Assembly: GCA_958296225.1 (NCBI GenBank)
Contig: OY282456.1
Location: 1,798,001-1,862,000, forward strand
DNA: 64,000 nucleotides
Direction of reading: 5' to 3'
Source of the DNA: an uncultured Dehalococcoidia bacterium
Lineage (GTDB): Bacteria; Chloroflexota; Dehalococcoidia; Lucifugimonadales; UBA3495
The first letter of the stretch is position 1, and each line of letters opens with the position of its first letter. Under the pieces are notes generated by a model. That model was not told the origin of the DNA. It saw only the letters and a list, made by a program, of their open reading frames with translations, and did not search any database. Positions 8,130-16,457 of the stretch are shown one piece after another. The position numbers were made by a program, and so were the translations under genes.

Positions 8130-8720
8130 CTAACTTTGCCGCGCCTCAAAGGCGGTAATGGCGTCCTCGTGCTGCAGGGTCAGGCCGATGTCGTCCAGGC
8201 CGTTGAGCAGGCAGTAGCGGCGGAACTCGTCAACTTCAAAGTCCACCACTATCTCTTCATCGGTATCGCGGACTTGCTGGGCTTCCAGGTCAATGACTAG
8301 CCGGAAGCCTGGGTGGCTCCTGGATTTGTCGATAATCCGGCGCACCGTATCCTCCGGCAGCGGCAGCGGCAGGAGGCCGTTTTTGAAGCAGTTGTTGTAG
8401 AAAATATCGGCAAAGCTGGGCGCGATGACACAGCGGATGCCGAAGTCTTCCAGCGCCCAGGGCGCGTGCTCGCGGGAGGAACCGCAGCCGAAGTTGGGCC
8501 CGGATACGAGAATTTTGGAGTTGCGGTAGGCATCCTGGTTCAGCATGAAGTCGGGGTTTTCGGAGCCGTCCTCGTGGTAGCGGTAGCGGTCGAACAGGTG
8601 GGGGCCGAAGCCGGTGCGCGCGATGCTTTTCAGGTACACGGCGGGGATAATCATATCCGTGTCCACGTTCACGGCGTCCAGCGGGGCGACGACGCCTTCC
8701 AGTTTCACAAAGGGTTCCAT
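8130..8720 (-). CDS. leuD: 3-isopropylmalate dehydratase small subunit
   Basis: 196 residues from ATG 8720. It forms with LeuC the isomerase that converts 2-isopropylmalate to 3-isopropylmalate in leucine synthesis. The swivel-domain signatures are present: [16 protein letters not shown] near residue 20, then [14 protein letters not shown] and [18 protein letters not shown]. The length is normal for the bacterial LeuD family. It lies 46 bases downstream of leuC on the same strand and is followed by an intrinsic terminator. leuA and leuB are not in this window. Confidence 0.95.
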   Translation of the reverse strand: MEPFVKLEGVVAPLDAVNVDTDMIIPAVYLKSIARTGFGPHLFDRYRYHEDGSENPDFMLNQDAYRNSKILVSGPNFGCGSSREHAPWALEDFGIRCVIAPSFADIFYNNCFKNGLLPLPLPEDTVRRIIDKSRSHPGFRLVIDLEAQQVRDTDEEIVVDFEVDEFRRYCLLNGLDDIGLTLQHEDAITAFEARQS

Positions 8721-8766
8721 TTTTCGTACCTCTGGATTCCGGCTTTGGCCGGAATGACGGTTAATT

Positions 8767-10170
8767 CTAGAAGTCGCGCACGTCCACGAAGTGGCCGGCG
8801 ATGGCGGCGGCGGCGGCCATTTCGGGGCTGACCAGGTGGGTGCGGCCGCCGTTGCCCTGGCGTCCCTCAAAGTTGCGGTTGGACGTGGAAGCGCACCGCT
8901 GGCCGGGGGCCAGTATGTCGGGGTTCATGCCCAGGCACATGGAGCAGCCGGCCACTCGCCAGTCAAAGCCGGCGTCCTTGAACACCTGGTCCAGCCCCTC
9001 GGCTTCGGCCTGCATTTTGACGCGGGCGGAGCCGGGAACGACCATGGCGTACACGTCGGAACTGACCTGGCGGCCACGAATCACGTTGGCGGCGGCGCGC
9101 AGGTCGTCGATGCGGGCGTTGGTGCAAGCGCCGAGGAACACGCGGTCAATCTTGATGTCCTGAATCGCCTGGTTTGGCTCCAGACCCATGTATTCCAGCG
9201 CCCGCGCGGCGGCCTCGCGCTCGGCGGTGGTATTAAAGGATGCCGGGTCGGGCACGCGGTCGGTAATGGAGGCGACCATATCGGGCTTGGTGCCCCAGGT
9301 TACGAAGGGAGCCAGGTCGTTGGCGTTGATGACGATGGTGCGGTCATAGGTCGCGCCGGCATCCGTAGGCAGGCCGCGCCACTCCTCAATCCTGGCTTCC
9401 AGCTCCGCGCCTTTGGGGGCGTAGGGGCGGGTGCGGACATACTCAAAGGTGGTGTCATCGGGGGCAATCATGCCGGCGCGGGCGCCGCCCTCAATGCTCA
9501 TATTGCACACCGTCATCCGTCCGTCCATGGACAGGCCGCGAATGGCCTCGCCGGTGTATTCAATGACGTGGCCGGTGCCGCCGTTGACGCCCATGCGCCC
9601 GATGATGCCCAGGATGATGTCCTTGGCGGACACGCCGTTGGGCAGCGGGCCGTCCACCCGCACCTCCATAGTGTTGGGCTTGAACTGGCGCAGGGTTTGC
9701 GTCGCCAGCACGTGCTCGACTTCCGACGTGCCGATGCCGACGGCAAAGCAGCCCAGCGCGCCGTGGGTAGAGGTATGGCTGTCGCCGCACACCACCGTTT
9801 TGCCGGGCAGAGTGTAGCCCAAATCCGGCCCGATGACGTGGACGATGCCCTGGTTCTCGCTGAAGCGGTCATAGAAGTGGGGCAAGCCGAACTCGGCGGC
9901 GTTGCGTTCCAGGGCGTCCAGCTGGGCTTTGGAAATCTCGTCCACGATGGGGCGGGTCAGCTCCCAGGTTGGCGTGTTGTGGTCCACGGTGGCGACGGTG
10001 AGGTCCGGGCGGCGCACCGGCCGGCCGGCCATCCTGAGGCCGTCAAAGGCTTGGGGCGACGTAACCTCGTGCACCAGATGCAGGTCAATATAGATGAGCG
10101 ACGGCTGCCCCGGTTCCTCGTGAACCACGTGGGCATCCCAGATTTTTTCAAACATGGTTCTGGCGGCCAA
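8767..10170 (-). CDS. leuC: 3-isopropylmalate dehydratase large subunit
   Basis: 467 residues from TTG 10170, chosen because GAGGAGG lies 7 bases upstream; ATG 10155 is a weaker alternative. It is an aconitase-family [4Fe-4S] protein: [14 protein letters not shown], then [15 protein letters not shown] with the first cluster Cys, and [12 protein letters not shown] with the Cys-x-x-Cys pair. An RNFEGRQG block follows, as in all LeuC. It is the first gene of the leuCD operon. A TATAAT is found about 70 bases upstream. Confidence 0.96.
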   Translation of the reverse strand: MAARTMFEKIWDAHVVHEEPGQPSLIYIDLHLVHEVTSPQAFDGLRMAGRPVRRPDLTVATVDHNTPTWELTRPIVDEISKAQLDALERNAAEFGLPHFYDRFSENQGIVHVIGPDLGYTLPGKTVVCGDSHTSTHGALGCFAVGIGTSEVEHVLATQTLRQFKPNTMEVRVDGPLPNGVSAKDIILGIIGRMGVNGGTGHVIEYTGEAIRGLSMDGRMTVCNMSIEGGARAGMIAPDDTTFEYVRTRPYAPKGAELEARIEEWRGLPTDAGATYDRTIVINANDLAPFVTWGTKPDMVASITDRVPDPASFNTTAEREAAARALEYMGLEPNQAIQDIKIDRVFLGACTNARIDDLRAAANVIRGRQVSSDVYAMVVPGSARVKMQAEAEGLDQVFKDAGFDWRVAGCSMCLGMNPDILAPGQRCASTSNRNFEGRQGNGGRTHLVSPEMAAAAAIAGHFVDVRDF

Positions 10171-10238
10171 TTTGATTCCTCCTCAAGCCGGGCCGCCACG
10201 CGGGGGCGCCGGCCGTTTGATGCCGGAAAGCGAGTAGC

Positions 10239-10244
10239 ATTATA
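10239..10244 (-). promoter_or_regulatory. candidate -10 box for leuCD
   Basis: A perfect TATAAT on the minus strand about 70 bases before the leuC start. No convincing -35 hexamer is seen at the usual distance, so the call rests on the -10 alone. Confidence 0.4.
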
Positions 10245-10330
10245 GCATTGCCGGGGCGGGGGCCGGGATTGCCACTACGCTAACCCGGTGGTAATTTACG
10301 CCGGCCCGCCAGCCAACCGCAACGAGGTGA

Positions 10331-10618
10331 ATGACGATGATGCGCCGCAATATCGCCCAACTGCCGGTTAAGTCGCTGGCGCTAGGGTTGATTGCCCTGG
10401 TGATAGTGGCGCTGGCCTGCGGGCCGTCCGTGCCGGCGGGGCAAGGCGGTACGCTGGAACCGACGGTTGAGGTCGAAGCGACCGACACAGCCACGCCGGA
10501 AGCTGCGCCCACCGACACCCCCACTCCCGAGCCAACACCGACTCTTTTCATGATTGATAACGGGGTGCCTAGAGTAGTTGGACATCCGGTAAAGCCAAAA
10601 TACACGAACTTAAGTTAA
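10331..10618 (+). CDS. lipoprotein with Thr/Pro linker, probably truncated
   Basis: 95 residues from ATG 10331 after GAGGTGA. A basic start and hydrophobic core (LALGLIALVIVALAC) end in a lipobox with Cys 30, so this is a predicted lipoprotein. It continues as a TPTPEPTPT linker and then VVGHPVKPKYTNLS before TAA 10616-10618. The post-linker segment resembles PHPYPNLGTYLNGLV in the 25-kb protein, where a repeat domain follows. The coding signal resumes in another frame at about 10623. The gene therefore looks like the surviving 5' end of a longer secreted protein. Confidence 0.55.
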   Translation: MTMMRRNIAQLPVKSLALGLIALVIVALACGPSVPAGQGGTLEPTVEVEATDTATPEAAPTDTPTPEPTPTLFMIDNGVPRVVGHPVKPKYTNLS

Positions 10619-10622
10619 GGAC

Positions 10623-10850
10623 AATGGCGCCTCCCCAACGTATGACTATATGGGCCTTGCTAACGATGGCTACGGTTCTTATCAGTTAGGGGCCAACGTG
10701 CCGGCGTCGCTCCTGGTTCGGTTGTCGGAACAACCGGGCGTGCTTCGTGTGGCAGAGCCAGGTAAACCCGCGCCGGAGCTGGGGTATCACGAAATCGGAC
10801 CGGTTTGGAGACTTGAAGCCGGTGATGGAACCTCTGCCGTGCGTAGCTAG
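10623..10850 (+). pseudogene. out-of-frame 3' remnant of the same lipoprotein family
   Basis: The frame is open from about 10614 to TAG 10848-10850, with ATG 10650 as the only good start and no ribosome site. It contains LGANVPASLLVRLSEQPGVLRV, the same repeat core seen in the 24-26 kb protein (VPVSLLTRLAAPPGV). It lacks a signal peptide and lies in a different frame from the lipoprotein start just upstream. The simplest reading is an internally deleted and frameshifted gene. Confidence 0.5.
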
Positions 10851-10918
10851 AATCCGGCAGGGCCGCCACAGTTGTTCCGGTTGTTATGTTCCGTGATACC
10901 CCATTTTAAATGCCGGCG

Positions 10919-11491
10919 CTATCCGGCGGTTGCGTTTGCCAGTCCCGTAATCTCCTGCGCTGCCGTCGCCAGCGTGGCCTCCGCCAGCCGGGTAAGATCC
11001 GCGCCATCCAGCCGCCGGCCCTGCACACCCATAAGGCGCAGTATGCGGCCATCTTTGGTGATGCGGACGCGGTCGAGGGCGTCTTGCCAGGGCGCAAGGT
11101 AGTCGCAGGCGCCGTCGCCGTTGGGGTCGTCTCCCCCTTCCAGGCTTTCGCCGGCGGGCAGGCTGACCGCGATGACTGACGACGGGTCGGCGGCCGGAGC
11201 CAGCATCATTACCGGCAGGTCGGTTTCGCACAGGCCGGCTTGTTCCAGCAGGCCGCGGACGGTGGCGGAGATGCCGTGCATCCCGAATATCACCAGATGG
11301 GCGAAAGTGGCATCCCGCTGTTCAAATTCGGCGCGGTAGCGGCGGAAAATCTCGTGCGCGCCGGCGGCCTGGGGTTTCACCAGGAACAGGGCCAGCGCCG
11401 GGAACCCCTCGCCGTCGCTGGTCCTGGCGCGCAAGTCGTCCCGCCAGCGGAGCAACTTGTCGTGGTCGTGCGCGTCGTAGTGATGTGACAT
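10919..11491 (-). CDS. conserved-looking hypothetical protein
   Basis: 190 residues from ATG 11491, with AGGGG 7 bases upstream. The N-terminus is His/Asp-rich (HHYDAHDHDK), followed by an alternating strand/helix region (ALALFLVKP, HLVIFGMHGISATVRGLLEQAG, LPVMMLAP). That could be a small alpha/beta or thioredoxin-like fold, but the expected Cys motif is absent. I do not recognise a family. It precedes the PhnB-like VOC gene on the opposite side of a short gap and is on the same strand. Confidence 0.6.
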   Translation of the reverse strand: MSHHYDAHDHDKLLRWRDDLRARTSDGEGFPALALFLVKPQAAGAHEIFRRYRAEFEQRDATFAHLVIFGMHGISATVRGLLEQAGLCETDLPVMMLAPAADPSSVIAVSLPAGESLEGGDDPNGDGACDYLAPWQDALDRVRITKDGRILRLMGVQGRRLDGADLTRLAEATLATAAQEITGLANATAG

Positions 11492-11532
11492 AATATGCCC
11501 CTATCCTTTTACCTTTTACCCGTGCGCGCAGG

Positions 11533-12000
11533 TTACCCGCGCGCGTAGGCATCCTGTAGTTGCCGGAGGTCCGGCTTGTGCATTGTCAGCAGCGCCTGCA
11601 ATACCGCCGCCGCTTTTGGTTCGGGCTGCATCAGCTCCGGCAGAATGGCCGGGATAATTTGCCAGAAAACGCCGAACTTGTCCTCCAGCCAGCCGCATTG
11701 ACCCGGCGCGCCGTCTTCTCCCAGCCGCTCCCACAGATCGTCGATTTCGTCCTGCGTGTCGCAGCCGACGACGAAGGATATGGCGGGGGAGAATTGAAAG
11801 GCCGGGATGCCGTCAAAGGCGGTGAACGCCATACCGTCCAACTCGAAGGCTACCATGGCGCTGCCCCGGGCCGGCCCCTGGGTAAAGGTGATGTCGCTGA
11901 CGATTCGAGAGCTGCGGAACACGGAAACATAGAAATGCGCCGCCTCCCGCGCGCAGCCGTCAAGCCACAGGAACGGGGTGATTTTCTGCACTTGCGCCAC
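11533..12000 (-). CDS. PhnB-like VOC family protein
   Basis: 155 residues from GTG 12000, with GGAGG 5 bases upstream, overlapping the end region of the next VOC gene. VQKITPFLWLDGCAREAAHFYVSVF and FSPAISFVVGCDTQDEIDDLW are the core of the PhnB-like 3-demethylubiquinone-type VOC subgroup. GQCGWLEDKFGVFWQIIP is its C-terminal block. These proteins bind a metal or small ligand; the actual reaction is unknown. The gene starts one base after the stop of the upstream VOC gene, so they are coupled. Confidence 0.85.
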   Translation of the reverse strand: MAQVQKITPFLWLDGCAREAAHFYVSVFRSSRIVSDITFTQGPARGSAMVAFELDGMAFTAFDGIPAFQFSPAISFVVGCDTQDEIDDLWERLGEDGAPGQCGWLEDKFGVFWQIIPAILPELMQPEPKAAAVLQALLTMHKPDLRQLQDAYARG

Positions 12001-12001
12001 G

Positions 12002-12457
12002 CTATCCTCCGGCGTCGAATTGCACGAGGATGCCGTCCGGGTCATAGACGTAAAAGCTGCTGACCCGACCCTCGGCGTTAGTCCATACGTCCATTGGAGC
12101 GGCGAGAGGCACGCCCTGCTCCGCCAAGTTCTCGGCCAGGGCTTTAGGGTCCGGCACGCTGAAGGAAATGTGGCTGATGCCAACCTGGTCGAGCTTGATG
12201 GGGACGCCGTCCGGGTCATCGCCGGGGTGGGAAGTCATGGTCAGGGTGGGCTTGGCGCCGTCGGCGTAGGCCAGGCGCACCTGGCGGCGGGTGGCCCGGT
12301 GGTGCGCGTACACGTGGGGCAGGCCGCCGGTGGTGGTGTCCTGGATGGCATCGCTGACCACGGACATTCCCAGCCGGTCGCAATAGAATTGGAGCGAAAC
12401 GTCAAGGTCGCGCACACAGATGGCGATGTGCGAGACGCCGGTTGCATTCATAGGCAT
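12002..12457 (-). CDS. VOC family (glyoxalase-fold) protein
   Basis: 151 residues from ATG 12457, with AGGAG 8 bases upstream. It has two beta-alpha-beta-beta-beta modules: GVSHIAICVRDLDVSLQFYCDRLGM and GISHISFSVPDPKALAENL. The metal-ligand positions His (VSHI), His (GISHI) and a late acidic residue in DPDGILVQFD are visible. The substrate is unknown; fosfomycin-resistance-like, dioxygenase-like and epimerase-like uses are all possible for this fold. The neighbour at 12576 is a close paralogue with the same DTTTGGLPHVYAH block, pointing to a tandem duplication. Confidence 0.88.
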   Translation of the reverse strand: MPMNATGVSHIAICVRDLDVSLQFYCDRLGMSVVSDAIQDTTTGGLPHVYAHHRATRRQVRLAYADGAKPTLTMTSHPGDDPDGVPIKLDQVGISHISFSVPDPKALAENLAEQGVPLAAPMDVWTNAEGRVSSFYVYDPDGILVQFDAGG

Positions 12458-12575
12458 AGTGGCAGCTCCTGGCCGTACCGTTGGGTCGGATTTGCGGCGC
12501 ATTGCATTGTAGTGGGGTCAGGCGGGCGCATTTGGTGAATCGCCCGGAGATTGCTGAGGTTTCCCCTGCCGCCGG

Positions 12576-13037
12576 CTAACCGCCGGAGCCGCTGTCGAAC
12601 TGCACCAGGATGCCGTCCGGGTCGTACACGAAAATGCTGGACACTTCGCCGTCGGCGTTGGTGAACCCGTCCATCGGGCCGGCCAGTGCGACGCCGTTGC
12701 TGATGAGTTCGTCGGCCAGGGCTTTGACGTCAGGGACGGTAAAAGAGATGTGGCTGATGCCCACCTGGTCCAGTTTGATGGGCGCGCCGTCGGCGTCGCC
12801 GTCGGGGTGGCTGGTCATCACCAGCGTCGGAACGGCGCCCTCGCCATAGGTAAGCACGGCCTGGCGGCGGGTGGCGCGGTTATGGGCGTACACGTGGGGC
12901 AGGCCGCCGGTGGTGGTGTCCTGCACCCGGTCCACGGTTACGGTCATACCGAGGATGTCGCGGTAGAACTTGAGGGATTCGTCCAGGTCGCGGACGCAGA
13001 CGGCGATGTGGGAAACGCCGGAAGAATTCATTGCCAT
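12576..13037 (-). CDS. VOC family protein, tandem paralogue
   Basis: 153 residues from ATG 13037 (GGAG 8 bases upstream). It is very similar along its whole length to the protein at 12002: VSHIAVCVRDLDESLKFYRDILGM, DTTTGGLPHVYAH, KLDQVGISHISFTVPD and DPDGILVQFD. The pair probably arose by tandem duplication and then diverged in the middle segment, which often shapes the ligand pocket. The last residues are Gly/Ser-rich. Confidence 0.88.
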   Translation of the reverse strand: MAMNSSGVSHIAVCVRDLDESLKFYRDILGMTVTVDRVQDTTTGGLPHVYAHNRATRRQAVLTYGEGAVPTLVMTSHPDGDADGAPIKLDQVGISHISFTVPDVKALADELISNGVALAGPMDGFTNADGEVSSIFVYDPDGILVQFDSGSGG

Positions 13038-13850
13038 AGTAGCGGCTCCTGTGCGCTGTGTGTGATGGGCGCGGCCGGTTGGCGCCGGCAGTTGGGCGTA
13101 ATGCTAATGCGCCGGGTTCGGGTTGTCAAAAGCGTTGGGGCGGGTTGCCAACCGGCCCCGACCGATTCCGGCAGCGCCATAGCAGCCGCCGCCCAGCGAC
13201 CCGTTGTGCGGCGTGAAGCGATGGGTGAAGGCGGTATTGGCCGGGTCACCGGCGAACCCGTCGCCGTCCTGGTCATAATCCGGGAGTGGCCGTAGTGAGA
13301 TGCGGATGCACACCCCCCATTCAACATCCAGGTCGCTGCCGGCTCGTTGAGACCGTCGCCGCTCCCATTAACCGGCGTAGTCGCTGCGGCCACGGCGTCA
13401 CCCACCGCGCCCATACTTCGGGCATGGAAAATGCCGGGCCAAAAACCCCGGCGCACAACCCCCGGCCGCACTTTGCAACGGCCCGGCCCACTGACAACCC
13501 CCCTTTGACAACCGCGAACACAAGTCCTATACTGTACCCCGTCACGTGAATCCCAGTCCTGCCAGAGGTCACCGGTCATCAACGGCCAGTCAGCATAAAA
13601 ATCGCATACCGGCGTCGTGGAGACCCCTCGTCCAATGCTTACGCGAGAACGGTCTAACCGGCCAACAGCGACTGCCACCGCGCTGCGTGGCTGCGCCTTC
13701 AAAGCGCAGTTCACGAACCATCGGAGCAAAACTTTGCGTAAATCCCCCGGCCGTGGGGCTGACAATGACCGGTGACCTCTGGCTCGCACACCGCATCCCG
13801 CCAACCGCCCGAACCCCGACCACCTGAACCAGGAAAAGGACGCATTGCCA
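13038..13850. other. long non-coding or decayed stretch
   Basis: About 800 bases with no gene I can support. On the minus strand near 13200-13310 one frame encodes DYDQDGDGFAGDPANTAF, reminiscent of a calcium-binding loop, but no start, ribosome site or full domain is present. A perfect 18-bp inverted repeat lies at 13562-13579 and 13765-13782. A larger minus-strand frame (13028-13873) has no coding-like composition. Confidence 0.5.
13562..13782. repeat. 18-bp perfect inverted repeat flanking 185 bp
   Basis: CCAGAGGTCACCGGTCAT at 13562-13579 is the exact reverse complement of 13765-13782. The enclosed segment has no gene. The spacing and perfect ends resemble a small non-autonomous element or an invertible segment, but no recombinase is nearby and no target duplication is visible. 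Confidence 0.6.
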
Positions 13851-14099
13851 ATGAACCCAGCCCACCACCTCAATCGCAGCCGCCATTACTCAACTTCATC
13901 CCCGCCAACATCGCCGCCGGCGATTACGCCCGCGCCGCCCGTGCCCTGTGCCGGTCGGTCAGCCACGCCGTAACCGCCGCCGCCGTCCACTGGCATCATC
14001 GCCGCGACACCCGGCGACGCCTGCGCCTGGTCGTCAAAGCGCCGGTGTTCGACGGCCGCCTCCGCTACACCCACCGGCCTGTCCCTGTAATATCAAACC
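13851..14099 (+). pseudogene. remnant of a small protein gene cut by a MITE
   Basis: ATG 13851 follows an AGGA-rich site but that frame closes early. A second frame from about 13880 encodes LLNFIPANIAAGDYARAARALCRSVSHAV... and AAVHWHHRR...RRLRLVVKAPVFDGRLRYTHR, which looks like genuine protein-coding sequence with a helical, HEPN-like flavour. It runs into the inverted-repeat element that starts at 14100. A frameshift near 13885 plus insertion of the element would explain the pattern. The function is unknown. Confidence 0.35.
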
Positions 14100-14221
14100 G
14101 GCAGCGTTCCGTTGCCGGCGGTCGGGACTTTGCAAAGTCAGGGATGCCGCTCTTGCCGTTCCTGGATTCCCGCCTTCGCGGGAACGGGGAATAACCAAAC
14201 CACCTGAAACGGAACGCTGCC
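14100..14221. mobile_element. MITE-like element, copy 2 (interior type A, inverted orientation)
   Basis: 122 bp starting GGCAGCGTTCCGTT and ending with AACGGAACGCTGCC. The interior is the reverse complement of that in the copies at 7301 and 32817 (ccgttcctggattcccg...gcgggaacggggaat). It terminates the reading frame described just upstream. Confidence 0.78.
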
Positions 14222-14326
14222 TGCTTGCGGCATCCGGTTGCCAGATTTGGACGGCTTTGATAGCATTGCCGTGGTTTAGAGCTCTACCAGTCAGGGAATT
14301 TTCATGCTGGGAAATGAGGAGTACAA

Positions 14327-14773
14327 ATGACTACCAATAAAATCGTCGCCGCAGAGGTATTTCACCCCGAGGCGTTTCCGTTCACTACCGATAACCCCAG
14401 TGGGGTGCCCGGTGAGACCAAGATAGAACCCTCCGTGGTCGCGGCCATCGTCGGCCATGCGGTCAATAGGGTAGATGGTGTGGACCGGCTGGGGAACACC
14501 GGAGGCATACTGCGGACGGTGGCCGACACAATCCGGTCGGCCGCATCCGCCAGAGGAACCGGCGTCGGCGTCGCGTCCGGCCAGCGGGAAGCCATCATTG
14601 ACCTGGATGTGGTCGTGGTGTACGGCTTTCGGATTCCCGGTGTCGTGCAGGATATCAGGGAAGCCACCGCCAAGGAGCTCTACGACCAGATTGGGCTGGT
14701 GGCCAAGGAAGTCAACGTAGGCATCGTGGGTATCGAGTTCCCGGCCAATACCCCTACCCGCGGAGTACAGTAA
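14327..14773 (+). CDS. Asp23/Gls24 family envelope stress protein
   Basis: 148 residues from ATG 14327, with GAGGAG 5 bases upstream. The family pattern is clear: TKIEPSVVAAIVGHAVNRVDGV at residues 31-52, then IIDLDVVVVYGFRIPGVVQDIREATAKELYDQIGLVAKEVNVGIVGIEF. Asp23 proteins sit under the membrane of Gram-positive-type cells, anchored by AmaP, and accumulate under alkaline and other envelope stress. The next two genes encode an AmaP-like anchor and a DUF2273-like peptide, matching the amaP-asp23 module. That supports a monoderm envelope (inference). Confidence 0.9.
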   Translation: MTTNKIVAAEVFHPEAFPFTTDNPSGVPGETKIEPSVVAAIVGHAVNRVDGVDRLGNTGGILRTVADTIRSAASARGTGVGVASGQREAIIDLDVVVVYGFRIPGVVQDIREATAKELYDQIGLVAKEVNVGIVGIEFPANTPTRGVQ

Positions 14774-14933
14774 ATGCCCGGTCCAACCCCAGGATTCGCG
14801 GCCGGCGGCACGTCAGGAAGCAACGAAGTGAACACAACCCTGTCCCCACGTCGCAAAGGGGGTGGCCGGTGGGCGCAAGCGACCGGCCACCCCCGCCATT
14901 GGCGCATCACCGCCGGCGCGGGGGCGACGACGG

Positions 14934-15512
14934 ATGAACGTTTTTAACGGGTTCCTCGTGACGATGGGCTCCCTGGCGGGAATCGCCGGCGGGGTACTCA
15001 TACTGCTCGTCGTCACTGAGACCGTTTCCCCCCAGGTTTTCCCCGGCGACATCCTGCGCCAGCAGTTCGCCAGCATGGCTGCCCATACCGGGGCCGCTCT
15101 GTGGCGGGATGTGGGAATCGCCGCCGCCCTCATCGCCGCCGGGTTGTTCGTGCTGTTCCTTGAAGCCCGGCAGTTGACCCGCTCCGCCACGCCCCACATG
15201 ATTCTGCTCAGCTCGGACGCCGAAGGCGTCGTCCGCCTGTCCCTGGACAGCGTTTCGGAACTGGCCAAACGCACCGGCTCCGGCAACCACGACGTCCGCA
15301 ACATACGCTGCCGCGTCCGGGTCACTGACAGTGGCTTGAGCATCCGCTGTATGATAACCCTCCGTATGGGCGCCGATGTGCCAGAGGTGAGTTTCGACGT
15401 GCAGAAAAACATCCGCGAAGTTGTCGAACGCCTGACCAGCCTTACCGTGAGTGACGTGCCGGTGCGGGTACGCTACCAGGCCGACCGGGACCAGGCCCCC
15501 CTGGTAAGGTGA
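14934..15512 (+). CDS. AmaP-like membrane anchor for Asp23
   Basis: 192 residues from ATG 14934; an upstream GTG at 14862 would add a basic leader. Two N-terminal membrane helices (FLVTMGSLAGIAGGVLILLVV and VGIAAALIAAGLFVLFLEA) are followed by a cytoplasmic domain with IRCRVRV...ISFDV-like strands and an INRE...VERLTSLTVSDVPVRV segment, as in AmaP and related DUF2273-linked proteins. It lies between the Asp23 gene and a small membrane gene, as in Firmicutes. Its predicted job is to tether Asp23 to the membrane. Confidence 0.78.
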   Translation: MNVFNGFLVTMGSLAGIAGGVLILLVVTETVSPQVFPGDILRQQFASMAAHTGAALWRDVGIAAALIAAGLFVLFLEARQLTRSATPHMILLSSDAEGVVRLSLDSVSELAKRTGSGNHDVRNIRCRVRVTDSGLSIRCMITLRMGADVPEVSFDVQKNIREVVERLTSLTVSDVPVRVRYQADRDQAPLVR

Positions 15513-15516
15513 CGCT

Positions 15517-15738
15517 ATGCCCAGGCTGATATTCGCCGGCCTGATTGGCGGGCTGATTTTCGGGGTGGTGCTCGTCTGGCAAGGCGCCGGCGCCGCCGGG
15601 CTGGTCCTGCTGTTCACCATAATAGGGCTGCTGGTGGGTCTGGCCCTCTGGCTCGGCTGGCGGTTGTACACGGGAGAGCTGGACTCGGAGGACATCAAGG
15701 CCCTCATCGGTATAATCTTCTCCAACAGAACGCGATAG
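15517..15738 (+). CDS. small membrane protein of the Asp23 module (DUF2273-like)
   Basis: 73 residues from ATG 15517, four bases after the AmaP-like stop. Two helices, IFAGLIGGLIFGVVLVWQGAGAAGLVLLFTIIGLLVGLALWLG, are joined by a Gly-rich turn, then a polar tail with LDSEDIKALIGIIF. The size, position and glycine-rich helix fit the DUF2273/GlsB peptides that accompany Asp23 and AmaP. It is the third gene of a compact operon. Confidence 0.72.
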   Translation: MPRLIFAGLIGGLIFGVVLVWQGAGAAGLVLLFTIIGLLVGLALWLGWRLYTGELDSEDIKALIGIIFSNRTR

Positions 15739-15797
15739 CAGGCGCGCGCGTCCGGCCCGGCATCGGAACCCCACGCCCGCCGGCGAATCCGGTTGGT

Positions 15798-16457
15798 ATG
15801 CCTTCTCTGACGCAGCGTCTCCTTGCCGAAGCGGTAGGAACCGCCTTCCTGCTAATGGCGGTGGTCGGCAGTGGTATTGCGGCGCAGCGGCTCAGCCCCG
15901 GCGACATCGGGCTGCAGCTGTTTGAGAACGCAGTCGCTACGGCCTTTGCGCTGACGGCGCTAATCTGGGCCTTCGGGCCGGTGTCGGGGGCGCATTTCAA
16001 CCCGGCGGTGACGCTGGCCGACGTAGTATTGCAGCGGCGGCCTATCCGGGAAGGCGCCGCCTACGTCGGGGCGCAGGTGGCCGGCGGGATTGCGGGGGCG
16101 ATACTGGCCAACCTGATGTTTGCACTGCCGCCGGTTGCCTGGTCGAGCACGGCGCGGGGCGGTTATGGGCAGCTCATCGGCGAGGTGGTTGCCACCTTGG
16201 GGCTGCTGTCGGTGATATTTCTGATTCCGCGCCGCCGTGGAGTCGTAATTGCGCCGGCGGTGGGGGCCTATATCGGAGCGGCTTACTTCTTCACGTCGTC
16301 AACCGCTTTTGCCAACCCGGCGGTTACGATTGCAAAGATGTTCTCCGATACTTTTGCCGGAATCTATCCGGCCTCGGCGCCGGCTTTTATCGCGATGCAG
16401 CTGGTGGGGGCGGGTTTGGCAATTGGGCTAGTGTGGGCGCTGCGGGGACGGCGGTAG
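15798..16457 (+). CDS. MIP family channel (aquaporin-like)
   Basis: 219 residues from ATG 15798. Both half-helix motifs are present: GAHFNPAV at residues 65-72 and FANPAVTIAK at residues 171-180, with about six membrane helices. In the second motif the residue after NPA is Val instead of the Arg position typical of water-selective aquaporins, and KMFSDTFAGI follows. This resembles the bacterial MIP subgroup found in marine and arsenic-resistance contexts. The substrate is uncertain (water, small solutes or arsenite). Its 3' end overlaps the convergent DUF429 gene by 30 bases. Confidence 0.88.
   Translation: MPSLTQRLLAEAVGTAFLLMAVVGSGIAAQRLSPGDIGLQLFENAVATAFALTALIWAFGPVSGAHFNPAVTLADVVLQRRPIREGAAYVGAQVAGGIAGAILANLMFALPPVAWSSTARGGYGQLIGEVVATLGLLSVIFLIPRRRGVVIAPAVGAYIGAAYFFTSSTAFANPAVTIAKMFSDTFAGIYPASAPAFIAMQLVGAGLAIGLVWALRGRR

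Noticed and set aside
8791..10245. A 484-residue plus-strand frame opposite leuC
   Set aside because: It is a shadow of a well-supported gene in GC-rich DNA, with no recognisable domain.
13028..13873. A 281-residue minus-strand frame in the long gap
   Set aside because: No ribosome site or domain; contains Arg/Trp-rich stretches typical of non-coding GC-rich DNA and runs over the inverted repeat.
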